Origin: Methanohalophilus profundi
GTDB lineage: Archaea; Halobacteriota; Methanosarcinia; Methanosarcinales; Methanosarcinaceae
NCBI RefSeq assembly: GCF_004137855.1
Contig: NZ_QBKB01000002.1
Location: 1,667,023 to 1,731,022 of the forward strand
DNA: 64,000 bases
Direction of reading: 5' to 3'
Under the pieces are notes generated by a model that had not been told where the DNA came from, did not search any database, and was given only the letters and a program-made list of their open reading frames with translations. Both the position numbers and the translations under genes were made by a program. Within the stretch, counting starts at the first letter, position 1, and each line of letters opens with the position of its first letter. Shown here piece after piece: positions 9,674 through 19,472 of this stretch.

Positions 9674-10764
9674 GGCAGTATCCTATCCGGATTTATACGG
9701 CCGCTCTGTATCATATGGTCGGCCAGTACAATTGCCATCATGGCTTCGGCGACTGGTACCATTCTCGGCGGGATAGTCGGATCATGGCGACCCTTTATTT
9801 CTATAATTTCTTCTTTTTTGGTCACCACATCTGCCGTATGCTGGGGCGATGAGATCGATGGTGTGGGTTTTACAGCACAGCGGCAAATCAGTGGCATGCC
9901 TGTGGTAAGTCCTCCGAGCACACCGCCTGCGTTGTTGGTAAGAGGTTTTATTGTTTCGTTGTCAACTTCAAAGGCATCGTTCATCTCACTGCCTTTCATT
10001 CGGGCTGCATTGAATCCTGCACCAAATTCAATTCCCTTGACTGCACCGATACCCATTATTGCAGCCGCAATATCTGCATCGATCTTATTGAATACCGGCT
10101 CACCCAGTCCAGCAGGTACACCTGTGGTGAGGATTTCCACAATTCCTCCGGCGCTTTCCCCGCAGTTGCGCATATTCTCTATCATCTCAAGCATTTTTGT
10201 TGCAGCTGCCGGGTCTGCACAGCGTACAGGATTCTTTTCGATTGCAGTTTTGATATCCGGATCAATATTTTCTGCCCGGATTCCTCCGAGTTCGATTACA
10301 TGTGCAACTACTTCGATACCGTATGCTCCAAGTAATTTTTTTGCAATTGCGCCGGCTGCTACCCTGCCAATGGTCTCACGGCCCGATGATCGTCCTCCTC
10401 CCCTGTGGTCCCTGTGGCCGTATTTTTCCATATAGGTAAAATCCGCATGACCGGGTCTGGGTTTATTACGCAATTTGTCATAGGAACTGGAATTTGCATC
10501 CTTATTGTAAACAATCAGTGATATTGGGGTGCCTGTTGTGATACCTTCAAACACTCCCGACAGAATGTCTACACGGTCCTTTTCTTTGCGGGGTGTTGCA
10601 GCAGCACTCTGGCCCGGTCGGCGGCGGTCCAGTTCCTTCTGTATATCTACTTCATCAAGGGTCAATCCCGCAGGAGTTCCGTCTACAACTGCTCCCAGGG
10701 CTTTTCCGTGGGATTCTCCCCAGGTGGTTATCCTGAATGAATGGCCAAACGTGTTTCCTGCCAT
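9664..10764 (-). CDS. aroC: Chorismate synthase
   Basis: 366 residues, full length. It converts EPSP to chorismate with reduced FMN, the last step of the shikimate pathway. All three family signatures are seen: [19 protein letters not shown] near the start, [20 protein letters not shown] in the middle and [18 protein letters not shown] towards the end. ATG at 10764. No SD-like sequence is obvious upstream. The neighbouring dapL gene is convergent, so both serve amino acid synthesis but are not an operon. Confidence 0.96.
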   Translation of the reverse strand: MAGNTFGHSFRITTWGESHGKALGAVVDGTPAGLTLDEVDIQKELDRRRPGQSAAATPRKEKDRVDILSGVFEGITTGTPISLIVYNKDANSSSYDKLRNKPRPGHADFTYMEKYGHRDHRGGGRSSGRETIGRVAAGAIAKKLLGAYGIEVVAHVIELGGIRAENIDPDIKTAIEKNPVRCADPAAATKMLEMIENMRNCGESAGGIVEILTTGVPAGLGEPVFNKIDADIAAAIMGIGAVKGIEFGAGFNAARMKGSEMNDAFEVDNETIKPLTNNAGGVLGGLTTGMPLICRCAVKPTPSISSPQHTADVVTKKEEIIEIKGRHDPTIPPRMVPVAEAMMAIVLADHMIQSGRINPDRILPEK

Positions 10765-10802
10765 GCTATTATGTTACACACTCCGTTATTTATCAATTTG
10801 CT

Positions 10803-11682
10803 TCAATCCTGCTTTTCATGTGGTTCCATATGTACAACCACATCTTTCACACCCTTGATATACTGCTTGATTTTATCACTCACCTGATGGGATATGCCTG
10901 TGCCTGATCAACCGGCATTTTTGGATCCACCTCTATGTGCAGGTCGATATAATATTCTCCTTTTGTCCCTCTTGTGCGTATCCGGTGGCATTCCATGACG
11001 CCGTCTACTTCAAAGCTATGTCACATATTTTATCTTCATCAAGTCTTGATTCGTCGCATAGGCTTTTGCTGCTGCTTTTTATAATATCGATCGCCGCACG
11101 TATTATAAACAGGGAGATAATGACAGCTATTATCGGATCGATAAGGGGGTATCCACCTTTTACAGCAAGCAGGCCTGCGATGACTGATATGGATACGTAG
11201 ATGTCACTTCTCGTATGCATGGAATCTGCAATCAGGATGTCACTTTTCAGTTTATCCCCTTCTCTTTTTTCGTATATTGTTACAAAGAGGTTGACCGCAA
11301 TGGTAAGTATCATTACAACAAAACTTAAAAAAGTGATTTCCGGTGTAGATGGTGAGATAAAACGATCAACTGACTTGGAGATTATTTGCACCGCTACTAT
11401 GAACAGCAATACTGCAATAAAAACCGAAGCCAGAGATTCATATTTTTGGTGTCCGTAGGGATGACTGCGATCAGGCGGTTTTGATGCGATCTGGATTCCG
11501 AAAATGCCTATTATGTTGGAGATGCCATCAAAAAGGGAATGATAACCGTCGGATTCCATACTTAAGGTGTTAGTAAAACCACCATACCCAATTTTGGCAA
11601 AGGATACTATCAGGTTAAGTACAAGTATCTTAACAAGTATCGATCTTATTAACCGGTATTTATCTGTAGGGGAATCCATCAT
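10803..11682 (-). pseudogene. Cation diffusion facilitator (CDF) transporter, interrupted by two frameshifts
   Basis: The main frame from 11682 gives 225 residues with six membrane segments and the CDF metal sites: SMESDGYHSLFDGISN (D-x-x-x-D pair) and ADSMHTRSDIYVSISV (H-x-x-x-D pair). It stops at 11005. The missing C-terminal domain is present in two further frames: E-V-D-G-V-M-E-C-H-R down to about 10899, then G-I-S-H-Q-V-S-D-K and V-V-V-H-M-E-P-H ending with TGA at 10803. Each junction needs one inserted base (near 11014 and 10898). The family exports Zn, Fe, Mn or similar ions by proton antiport. Given similar single-base lesions in essential genes nearby, sequencing error is as likely as real decay. 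Confidence 0.8.
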
Positions 11683-11774
11683 AATAATTTAAATCCTGTT
11701 TGTTATATTTAGATACTACTTTAATGAAGAAGTATATTGACTTTCCGTTATTTCGTTAACAGGGTGACTATAAG

Positions 11775-12542
11775 ATGTTCAAAGTTGCGATTACAGGCAA
11801 AGGCGGTGTGGGAAAAACCACAATTTCAGGTACGATTGCACGTTTGCTTGCCAGGGATGGATATGATGTACTGGCAATAGATGCGGATCCGGATATGAAC
11901 CTGGCTTCCTCACTGGGTATAACCACTCCTCCTAAACCATTGACCGAATACAGGGAAATGATCGAGGAGCGTGCGGGGCAGACAGGAGGCATGTTCAAAT
12001 ACAATCCTAAAGTGGATGATGTAGTTGAAAGATTCGGGGCAGTGGGCCCGGATAATGTGAAAATGCTCGTCATGGGTACGGTGGAACGTGGCGGAAGTGG
12101 CTGTATGTGTCCTGCGTCAGCATTTTTGCGCGCCCTGCTGCGACATGTGGTGCTCAAGGACAGCAGTGCTGTCATAATGGATATGGAAGCCGGCATAGAA
12201 CATCTGGGCAGGGGAACCACAAAAGGCATTGATTTAATGCTGATTGTTGTGGAGCCGGGCAGACGTTCCATTGAAACCGCATCACGTATAAATAAACTTT
12301 CTGACGAGATAGGCATCAGGCATATTGCTGCGGTTATTAACAAGAGCAATGAAGCTGACATGTCCGCTGTGCTGGAGGATATCGGAATCCCGGTACTTGG
12401 CGAGATTCCTTTTTCCCCGGACTTTATAGAAGCCGACCTGCAGGGCATGTCGCCCATTGATCTGGGTGGGGATGCATTGGATTCTATCAAAAATGTCAGG
12501 GATAATATGGTGGATATGATTACATCCTTTCATGATGATTAA
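11775..12542 (+). CDS. cooC: CooC-type nickel-insertion ATPase (MinD/CooC family)
   Basis: 255 residues. CooC-type proteins bind nickel and ATP and mature CO dehydrogenase, here presumably the CODH/acetyl-CoA synthase of the methanogen. Seen: deviant Walker A GKGGVGKTT at the N-terminus, IDADPDMNLA, and the metal-binding C-x-C motif in GGSGCMCPASAF that marks CooC within the MinD superfamily; then DMEAGIEHLGRGT and VEPGRRSIETA. ATG at 11775 has GGGTGA upstream. The last four bases overlap the convergent permease gene. No CODH genes are in the window, so the substrate is inferred. Confidence 0.88.
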   Translation: MFKVAITGKGGVGKTTISGTIARLLARDGYDVLAIDADPDMNLASSLGITTPPKPLTEYREMIEERAGQTGGMFKYNPKVDDVVERFGAVGPDNVKMLVMGTVERGGSGCMCPASAFLRALLRHVVLKDSSAVIMDMEAGIEHLGRGTTKGIDLMLIVVEPGRRSIETASRINKLSDEIGIRHIAAVINKSNEADMSAVLEDIGIPVLGEIPFSPDFIEADLQGMSPIDLGGDALDSIKNVRDNMVDMITSFHDD

Positions 12543-13855
12543 ATGAAGTAAAGGATCACAGGCAGCAAAATCACTCCCATCAGATGGCTCCTCCTGACTT
12601 TCATGAAAGGGGGGAGCATGCCTATTGTAGTGGCTGTCAAAAAGAGCAGTATTCCGAAAATCCCCGTGAAAAGGGCTACCATTATAGTAAGTCCGGCTAT
12701 GACAGCAAAACATAGTTTCCTGTATTCTATTTTCTTCAGGACATGATGGACATTGTTTCCAATGGCTATGGTAGATAGGTAGGATAGCAGGGCTGCTGCA
12801 ACTATTGCTGTCAGGAAAAGAATTATTGAGCGACTATCAATGGTTGCAGTATCAAGCAAACGGTTGACTGCTACCATAGCACCGCTTCTTGTTTTGCCGA
12901 TCATTGCCAGGGCAAAAAGGCCAAAAATAGAATTTGCCGTATTAACCCCGGATATGGATACGATAAATTCTTTTGAATCTTCCAGTTCATCTTCAATATC
13001 GTCCCTGTCAATTTCTTTTGGAATAGTAAATCTTGCAACCACTGTGGCAATTGAAGCCGAGATCCCGGGCAGCCACGCAACAATTGAGCCAGCAAAACTG
13101 CCGGATATTATGCCACGTAATATTCTCTTTACTGAAAGTTGCATGCGGGATATATTTTCAGAAGGGATGTGCGAGTCTGACATCAGGCTGATTGCTAGTT
13201 GGGAGGCACCGAATAATCCGCTCAAAAGAGGTAACAGGACGGAAGTTTCACCAAACTTAAAGATTGGTGTTGCCAGGTATTCCATCTCAAATGCAAAATA
13301 TCCCAGCAATCCGCTTAGTATAAAGAGACAAAGAGCATAACCTTTGTATCTAAATGAGGCAAGTGATCCCTGTCCTGTTACATGTTCTCCTTTCTCGGTC
13401 AGTATAAGTATGGCTGATATGGCTATGAGTATCCAGGCCATATTTTCCTGTATAGTATCATAGGAATTTGTGAAGAAAAATACCAGGGGATATGCCATTA
13501 TCAGGGCAAAGGCAACAGAACCTGCACTTCCCAGGGCAGAAAGTCTGACAGCTTCAGCCCCATATCCATCCAGGAGCAACCTGTGGCCGGGCAGGACTGC
13601 AAGGGCCATGTCATCGTTAGGTGCGCCCAGAAAAATGGCAGGTATTATGTCGTGGAAAGTGTGAGATATGGAGTTGGATAATACAATTATTGCTACATAA
13701 AGAGGTTCGATTCCCAGATTCAAAAGAATGGGGCTCAATCCTACCAGTATCAGGGCGAAATTGTTTGTATGTATGCCCGGGATAAGGCCGGAAACAATAC
13801 CCAGCAGAAATCCTGCAAGGATTGACAACAGTATCAGGGATATTTCAACTGTCAT
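12539..13855 (-). CDS. TctA/DUF112-like multi-pass membrane protein
   Basis: 438 residues, about 10-12 hydrophobic segments. The N-terminal half resembles the TctA/DUF112 permease fold: GIVSGLIPGIHTNNFALILVG and, in the second repeat, GSFAGSIVAWLPGISASIATVVA, both carrying the G-x-x-P-G-I helix-hairpin motif characteristic of the superfamily. TctA proteins are the large membrane subunit of tricarboxylate transporters; archaeal members stand alone with no known substrate. No TctB or TctC partner is nearby. Convergent with cooC, sharing four bases at their ends. Confidence 0.8.
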   Translation of the reverse strand: MTVEISLILLSILAGFLLGIVSGLIPGIHTNNFALILVGLSPILLNLGIEPLYVAIIVLSNSISHTFHDIIPAIFLGAPNDDMALAVLPGHRLLLDGYGAEAVRLSALGSAGSVAFALIMAYPLVFFFTNSYDTIQENMAWILIAISAILILTEKGEHVTGQGSLASFRYKGYALCLFILSGLLGYFAFEMEYLATPIFKFGETSVLLPLLSGLFGASQLAISLMSDSHIPSENISRMQLSVKRILRGIISGSFAGSIVAWLPGISASIATVVARFTIPKEIDRDDIEDELEDSKEFIVSISGVNTANSIFGLFALAMIGKTRSGAMVAVNRLLDTATIDSRSIILFLTAIVAAALLSYLSTIAIGNNVHHVLKKIEYRKLCFAVIAGLTIMVALFTGIFGILLFLTATTIGMLPPFMKVRRSHLMGVILLPVILYFI

Positions 13856-13985
13856 GATTGCCCGTTATTCATTCATAACAATATTTATATTTTTGTTTAT
13901 GATAATATATTATTCGTTTGCGATTTTTATTTGTATTCAATGTCTGACGTAAGTATTTATACGAGATCAAATTGAATGTGGTCAC

Positions 13986-14903
13986 ATGACCGAAGAAAAA
14001 ACCAGGTGTATGAAATGCAATCATGAAGCTATCATTTACCAGCCATATTCCGGTATGCACCTGTGCAAAAAACATTTTACAGAAGATGTAGAACGCAAGG
14101 TCAAGCTTACGATTCGCAAGAATTACAATATAGGTAAAAACGAAAAGATTGCAGTTGCCTTGAGTGGTGGTAAGGATAGCTGTGTGGCCCTGTATATTTT
14201 GAACAAGATTTTTGGCAAACGCAGGGATCTGGAACTGGTTGCAATTACGGTTGATGAAGGTATTTCTGTTTACAGGGAACGCTCAATAGGCTATGCCAAA
14301 AAACTGACGTCTGAGATTGGTGTAAAGCATCTTATCCATAGTTTTGCTGATGAATACGATATCTCACTTGATGAACTGGCAGCAAAGGAAAGGGTACATG
14401 GTGCGTGCAGTTATTGCGGTGTGCTGCGCAAATCTCTGGTTAACAGGATAGCTCTTGATATCGGGGCAAAACGACTTGTGACAGGCCATAATCTTGATGA
14501 TGAAGCCCAGACTATAATGATGAATCATCTGGGAGGTGATGTGGAGCGGATGGTACGTCTTTCTCCACCAAGAGAACTCGAAGGGCTGGTCCTGCGTGCC
14601 AAACCCTTACGCAAGATACCTGAAAATGAAGTGGAATTGTATGCAAAGGTCAATGATATTCCTGTAGATATAAGCCTGTGTCCTTACAAACACGAGGCCT
14701 TGCGTAACGAAGTAAGACTGATGCTTGATGATTTTGAGCAAAAGCATCCTGGTACGAAATATTCACTACAGAAGGGTTTTGATAAAATGGTGGGAATACT
14801 TGCAAAAGAATTCCCTCAGGCGGAAATTAAAAAGTGCACAATTTGCGGACAGGCCTGTACTGCTGATGTTTGTCAGGCCTGCCGGCTTCTTGGCAAGACC
14901 TGA
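13986..14903 (+). CDS. tRNA 2-thiouridine synthase, TtuA/NcsA (Ncs6) family
   Basis: 305 residues. The family thiolates U34 or U54 of tRNA using ATP and a ubiquitin-like sulfur carrier. Seen in order: N-terminal zinc ribbon CMKCN with a second C/H pair (LCKKHF), PP-loop ALSGGKDSCVALYIL, the catalytic ACSYCGVLRKSLVN cysteines, GHNLDDEAQTIMMN, and a C-terminal zinc ribbon CTICGQACTADVCQAC. This five-part layout is that of the 4Fe-4S TtuA/NcsA group. ATG at 13986. The gene ends one base before the convergent membrane protein gene. Confidence 0.9.
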   Translation: MTEEKTRCMKCNHEAIIYQPYSGMHLCKKHFTEDVERKVKLTIRKNYNIGKNEKIAVALSGGKDSCVALYILNKIFGKRRDLELVAITVDEGISVYRERSIGYAKKLTSEIGVKHLIHSFADEYDISLDELAAKERVHGACSYCGVLRKSLVNRIALDIGAKRLVTGHNLDDEAQTIMMNHLGGDVERMVRLSPPRELEGLVLRAKPLRKIPENEVELYAKVNDIPVDISLCPYKHEALRNEVRLMLDDFEQKHPGTKYSLQKGFDKMVGILAKEFPQAEIKKCTICGQACTADVCQACRLLGKT

Positions 14904-15812
14904 TCAACGCTGAAATTTCAGATAGTCATCAATATCATAAAATTGTGTGCTTTTACCGCTTAAATACATCCTTGTCCACCACAGTACTGTCAGGGGCTGA
15001 ATTACTGCAAAGGACAGGACAAAATCGGCAAATGACCAGAATGTACTGAGTATTTCGATGGAACTGAGGACTTCCCCGGCTACTCCGGTGAGTATTGACA
15101 GGCCAATCAGAACCAGCCAGAGGATAACTGTATCAAGTTTATTGTTCATGAAAAATGAGAAACCTTCTTCCAGGGCTTCCAGGGGTTCCAGTCCACCAAC
15201 AACCAGTGCATATTCTGCAAAAGTAAAGATCAATTTGACTACGATTGCATAGAATATCCAGACAAATATCCCAAAAACAAGGATTAATGTTCCCGAGAGT
15301 GCTTCTTCAGGGTTTTGCATCAATATGCTCAGGTCTCCAATTGCCAGTATTCCAGGTACCACGAAGATTATTCCTGCGAGGATAATCAGCATTACTATGA
15401 ACCTGGTGAGGAAGAGGTTGATAAGGTTCTTTTTTCCTGATTTGAACATCTCATTGATGCTGGTGGACCCGTCTTGAAGAGCTTTTTTTGCCATTCCTAT
15501 GGCTCCGCCGTAAAAATAGGAACTTATCAGGGTGGATACAACGAATGCTACGATAAACAGGAGTATGAACAATCCCATATTTTCATAAAAGGCGGCTGTG
15601 AGAACCTCAAATGCCGTTTCAGGATTGATATTTGCAGGGTCTGTTGTAATGTCCTGCATTGCAGGCATAACAAATATTATGACTGCAATCATAAACATAA
15701 CAAACATTGCAAACATTCCTGCAAATATGTTTAAGAAGAATGGGATGCAAATATTGAGATTGTGTGTCCAGGTCTGAAAACCCTTTCTCAAAACCGTATT
15801 TATATTTTCCAT
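14904..15812 (-). CDS. Integral membrane protein of unknown function (DUF7847-like)
   Basis: 302 residues with about six long hydrophobic segments and an amphipathic middle. It resembles the archaeal membrane proteins that begin with a short soluble N-terminus (LRKGFQTWTHNLNICIPFF) and have repeats of GGLEPLEALEEGFSFFMNN type loops; similar proteins are found in Methanosarcinaceae and haloarchaea. No catalytic motif is visible and I do not assign a function. Convergent with the tRNA thiolase gene, with no gap. Confidence 0.65.
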   Translation of the reverse strand: MENINTVLRKGFQTWTHNLNICIPFFLNIFAGMFAMFVMFMIAVIIFVMPAMQDITTDPANINPETAFEVLTAAFYENMGLFILLFIVAFVVSTLISSYFYGGAIGMAKKALQDGSTSINEMFKSGKKNLINLFLTRFIVMLIILAGIIFVVPGILAIGDLSILMQNPEEALSGTLILVFGIFVWIFYAIVVKLIFTFAEYALVVGGLEPLEALEEGFSFFMNNKLDTVILWLVLIGLSILTGVAGEVLSSIEILSTFWSFADFVLSFAVIQPLTVLWWTRMYLSGKSTQFYDIDDYLKFQR

Positions 15813-15927
15813 TAAATCTTATCTCCCGATTACCATATCGTGATAGTTATATGGAAGTTTCCCTATGGATATAACTGCATTTCCATAAGTCTTCTTATTG
15901 TATAAAGATTCTCATGCAGGTGATTCA

Positions 15928-16389
15928 ATGGATGCCGAAAATGATAAAATCATGGTAGTTTCCCACTGTCTTCTCAACCCTGAGTCGCGCCTTAGGGGAA
16001 TTAAAAAACCCGGAAAGTTTTCTCCCGGGAAAAATAATGTAATCCAGCTTCCCTGCCCGGAACTGATATATTTTGGTTCAAGTCGCCGGGAAATTACCAG
16101 GGACCAGTTAATTCATTCAGCATACAGGAAATTCTGCAGACAATTATTCGCCCCTTTTGCAGATATGATAGAGGAATTTTATCGCAGGGGTTTTTCCATT
16201 GAATTTGTGGGTGTAGGAAAAAGTCCCTCCTGTGCTGCAGATCTCACAACAGTGGGTGGTCCCGCGGGCAGGGTCTCAAACTTCACACATGAACATGTTG
16301 CTGGCAGGGGTGTTTTTTTTGAAGAAATCGAAATGGAACTGGTCAGGCGTGGGGTATGCTATAGTATGCAGGAGTGTCACAAACCGTAA
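15928..16389 (+). CDS. TudS-related putative desulfidase (CD3072-like, DUF523 superfamily)
   Basis: 153 residues. The order of motifs, VVSHCLLNPESRLRG at the N-terminus with the first Cys, QLPCPELIYFG with the second, and GVGKSPSCAADLTTVGG with the third, matches the three-Cys pattern of TudS-type [4Fe-4S] desulfidases; CD3072-type proteins are a distant branch whose substrate is unknown. The ATG at 15928 with AGGTGATT upstream is preferred to the earlier in-frame start at 15898. A solitary gene convergent with the pyrophosphatase, with a TATA box and stem-loop just behind it. Confidence 0.75.
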   Translation: MDAENDKIMVVSHCLLNPESRLRGIKKPGKFSPGKNNVIQLPCPELIYFGSSRREITRDQLIHSAYRKFCRQLFAPFADMIEEFYRRGFSIEFVGVGKSPSCAADLTTVGGPAGRVSNFTHEHVAGRGVFFEEIEMELVRRGVCYSMQECHKP

Positions 16390-16401
16390 TTTATATATAA
16401 T
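16388..16401 (+). promoter_or_regulatory. TATA box in a convergent intergenic region
   Basis: A TTTATATATAAT element lies at the very end of the TudS-related gene. Both flanking genes end in this region, so neither needs a promoter here; the element is placed about 25 bases before the stem-loop at 16422 and could drive a small RNA. Confidence 0.5.
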
Positions 16402-16417
16402 ATGCACCCATCACGAG

Positions 16418-16500
16418 GGTTGCTGACGGGTTGTCTTTCTTTTCCTAAAACCCCCACTCCCCAAATATTAAACCCCCTTAAAACCCGTCAGCTTTTCCCC
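16418..16500 (+). ncRNA. Candidate small stem-loop RNA with a C-rich loop
   Basis: An 11-base-pair perfect stem (16422-16432 with 16482-16492, GCTGACGGGTT and its complement) closes a 49-base loop rich in CCCC blocks. A TATA box lies at 16388-16401 and a TTTT run follows the stem at 16493. There is no open reading frame. On the other strand the same bases carry at least four G-tracts. I do not recognise an RNA family; the call rests on structure and promoter spacing. Confidence 0.45.
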
Positions 16501-16580
16501 ATTAGTAATTCTCAATAGGGCAATCTCTATTATCTTTATAACAAATAAGTGTAGAATAGCTTATACTGTTTTATTTTATC

Positions 16581-16614
16581 AAAAAAAAGAGAAAATGAAG
16601 GTCAAGAGACCTTC
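16581..16614 (-). terminator. Intrinsic-like terminator of the pyrophosphatase gene
   Basis: A 7-base-pair hairpin with a four-base loop (16597-16603 with 16608-16614) overlaps the stop codon of the pyrophosphatase, and on the minus strand it is followed by a run of eight T at 16581-16588. This is the layout of a transcription terminator. Confidence 0.65.
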
Positions 16615-18630
16615 AGAATATTCCTGCCCCGATAAACAGGGAGGAGAACAGGATCGCAATCATGTTGACTACCTTAATAAGGGAGTTCAGTGCGGGTCCT
16701 GCGGTGTCTTTGAAAGGATCTCCGACAGTATCTCCGACAACTGCTGCTTTGTGAGCTTCGGAACCTTTTCCGCCGTGATATCCATCCTCGATATGTTTCT
16801 TGGCATTATCCCATGCTCCTCCGCCATTGTTCATTGTAAGGGCAAGGAGAAGTCCTGATACGATAATTCCTACAAGTAGTCCTCCCAGGGCAAGTGGTCC
16901 GAGAATATAGCCTACAAGTAAAGGAGTTGCGATTGCAAGAATGCCTGGAATTACCATTTCGCGGATTGCAGCGGCTGTTACGATATCCACACATTTTCCA
17001 TACTCGGGTTTGGTTGTACCTTCCATGATACCGGGAATCTCCCTGAACTGGCGCCTGACTTCATTGATGATGCCAAAAGCAGCTTTTCCGACTGCCTGCA
17101 TTGTGACAGCACTGAAGATGAATGGCAGGAGGGCACCGATAAACAATCCGACAAGTACGATAGGATTGTCAAGACTGAGTCCGCCTGTTTCAATGTTTAC
17201 TTTGTGCCTGTAATCGGCAAAAAGGGCCAGTGCACCCAGTGCAGCGGATGCGATAGCGTATCCTTTTGTTACGGCTTTGGTGGTGTTACCTACAGCATCC
17301 AGGGCATCTGTTATCTCACGCACTTCGGCGGGTAGACCCGCCATCTCGGCTATTCCACCGGCATTATCTGTTATTGGTCCGTAAGAATCCAGGGTAATGA
17401 TCATTCCTGTGGTAGAGAGCATTGCTGCTGCGGCAATTGCAATACCATATAACCCCATTGCAGGATTTACAGCTCCACCTGCAACGAAGAATGCGGCCAG
17501 AATTCCGATTACGATAATTACAACAGGAAGGGCAGTACTCTCAAAGCCCATTGCAAGTCCTGAAATTACATTTGTACCGGCACCGGTCTCAGAAGCCTCT
17601 GCTACTTTCTTAACAGGTCTGTAACTCGTTGAAGTATAATATTCGGTGAAAACAACCATCAACACCATAATAGCAACACCTACCAGGGATGCATAATAAA
17701 TGTTGATATTTCCAATGAGTATGTCTGTCACGAAATAGAAGGCAACAAGACACAATAATGCAGATACAGCAACTCCCTTGTAAAGGGCTTTCATAATCTT
17801 GTTGTCGCTTCCGACACGCACAAAGAAGATGGAGATAATGGAGGCAAAGATTGCCACGGCACGAGAATCAGTGGATAGATGATTGCATTGGGATAGGACT
17901 CCAGTACCTGTGCACCAAGCAGCATTGCTGCAAGGACCGTTACTACATAGGTCTCGAAAAGATCTGCGCCCATGCCCGCACAGTCACCAACATTATCACC
18001 GACGTTGTCAGCAATTACACCGGCATTTCGGGGATCATCTTCGGGGATTCCCGCTTCAATTTTTCCTACGAGATCTGCTCCCACATCAGCGGCTTTGGTG
18101 TATATACCGCCACCAACTCTGGCGAACAGACTGATGAGACTTGCACCAAATGCAAATCCTACTACTTGATCGACATTGCCGAATAATATGTAGAATATAC
18201 TGGTACCCAGAAGGGCCAGTCCTACGACGGCAAGCCCTGTTACTGCTCCTCCGCGGACAGCGACCTGCATGGCTTCATGTAGTCCCCTGGATGCGGCGTT
18301 TGTTGTCCTGACATTTGCTCTTACAGATACATTCATTCCAATATATCCTGCAGCAGCGGAACTTATAGCTCCTACTATGAATCCGATAGCAATTTTTCCA
18401 CTGTTTTCTTCCAGCAATACATATATCAGAAAAGCCAATATTACAGCAACTATAGCCACTGTTTTATATTGACGGTTCAGATATGCCATGGCCCCTTCCT
18501 GTATCGCGGTGGCAATTTCCTGCATTCTTTCGTTACCTGTTCCCTCCTTGAGGATACGGGTTGCGAAAAATGCAGCAAATATCAGGCTCACGATACCTGC
18601 CAGAGGGGCGAGGTATATTATATCCTGCAT
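16613..18630 (-). CDS. hppA: Membrane proton-translocating pyrophosphatase (one frameshift)
   Basis: The enzyme hydrolyses PPi and pumps ions across the membrane through about 16 helices. The N-terminal frame (18630 to about 17858) carries [50 protein letters not shown]; the C-terminal frame (to 16613) carries [30 protein letters not shown] and [14 protein letters not shown]. The frames join cleanly if one base is added near 17857 (Y-P-L-I-L-V-P then V-A-I-F-A-S-I-I). Joined length is about 672 residues. The Lys in GNTTKA is the marker of the potassium-independent, H+-pumping subclass, where potassium-dependent enzymes have Ala. ATG at 18630 has AGGAGAAC upstream. A terminator overlaps the stop. 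Confidence 0.92.
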
Positions 18631-18854
18631 TATTGTTCTCCTAAATTTGTTTGATTTTTATGATAATGCTATGATGGGTTATCAGACAGATGGAAGTTCC
18701 AGCTGCCCTTTCCCTATAATTATTAATTTTTAGTGGTGCCACAAAGGCAGGTTGAAATAGAACACACCTAATAAGAAATTAACGTCTCAAAATTTTTAGA
18801 TTGATGTGTGCCATGTTCGATTTGCCCTAACATATTTTTGTTAGTATTAATGTT

Positions 18855-18865
18855 TTACCTTTTAT
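18855..18865 (+). promoter_or_regulatory. TATA box for the secreted protein gene
   Basis: CTTTTATATGC lies about 48-58 bases before the ATG at 18913. The rest of the 282-base gap from 18631 to 18912 is AT-rich, holds a small inverted repeat (CTAACA near 18827 with TGTTAG about 10 bases on) and shows no gene. Confidence 0.45.
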
Positions 18866-18912
18866 ATGCACCACAGATATGAATAGACATATTAATCATA
18901 GCGTATTATCCT

Positions 18913-19362
18913 ATGCCAATGAGGATTTCAGGGCTTATACTCGTAATTTTGCTGCTTTCGTGCTCTGTATCAGGGGCACTTGCGGCTGAGGATGGCGGGG
19001 ATTATATACATATTTCAACTATGCAGGTTCGATTTTCAGGTACTGATGCCACAGTTGATCTATTCTACGATCTGGATTTTTTTGGGGATATGTATGTTTT
19101 TGCATTAGGTAGTCGTCATCTTAAACCTGAATTTGAAGGCTTTTTCTATGATTTCGAAGAATTTAAGGTTTTAGAACTTGGAAGGAGTCATTCCAGATTT
19201 TTACTTAAGAATGTATCCCGGGAAAGTGAAAATTTCTATCTTCATGATGAGAAGAAACTTGGCAGACAAGTTGGTTCTCTTGTAGTTATTTATCCCGCAG
19301 GCCCTTCAAAAGCTATGGGAAGTGTAGATTCGATCCCAAATCTGTTTTATGAAAAACAATGA
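18913..19362 (+). CDS. Small secreted protein of unknown function
   Basis: 149 residues. A clear Sec signal peptide (MPMRISGLILVILLLSCSVSGALAAEDGG) with a likely cut after ALA; there is a Cys in the signal but the lipobox is poor. The mature part is about 120 residues rich in Phe, Asp and Glu, with FYDLDFFGDMYVFALGSRH and no cysteine. I recognise no domain. A TATA box precedes it; it stands alone between the pyrophosphatase and the DUF134 regulator. Confidence 0.7.
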   Translation: MPMRISGLILVILLLSCSVSGALAAEDGGDYIHISTMQVRFSGTDATVDLFYDLDFFGDMYVFALGSRHLKPEFEGFFYDFEEFKVLELGRSHSRFLLKNVSRESENFYLHDEKKLGRQVGSLVVIYPAGPSKAMGSVDSIPNLFYEKQ

Positions 19363-19440
19363 CTTCGCAGTAATTAATTATGTTTAATTTTGATTTCGTG
19401 TTTTAATTGCGTTTCGCATCCACCCGGTCCATGCAGTTAG

Positions 19441-19467
19441 ATTTATATAGTTATGCATTATAATGCA
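19441..19467 (+). promoter_or_regulatory. TATA box and 14-base palindrome in front of the DUF134 gene
   Basis: ATTTATATAG at 19441-19450 is followed at once by the perfect palindrome TGCATTATAATGCA at 19454-19467, five bases before the ATG at 19473. A dyad between TATA box and start is where an archaeal repressor would block polymerase, so this is a probable operator, perhaps for the DUF134 protein itself. Confidence 0.6.
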
Positions 19468-19472
19468 CTATT

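Noticed and set aside
11005..11007. TAG at the end of the CDF frame as pyrrolysine
   Set aside because: Continuing in frame gives T-A-S-W-N-A-T, unlike any CDF sequence; the C-terminal CDF domain is in another frame.
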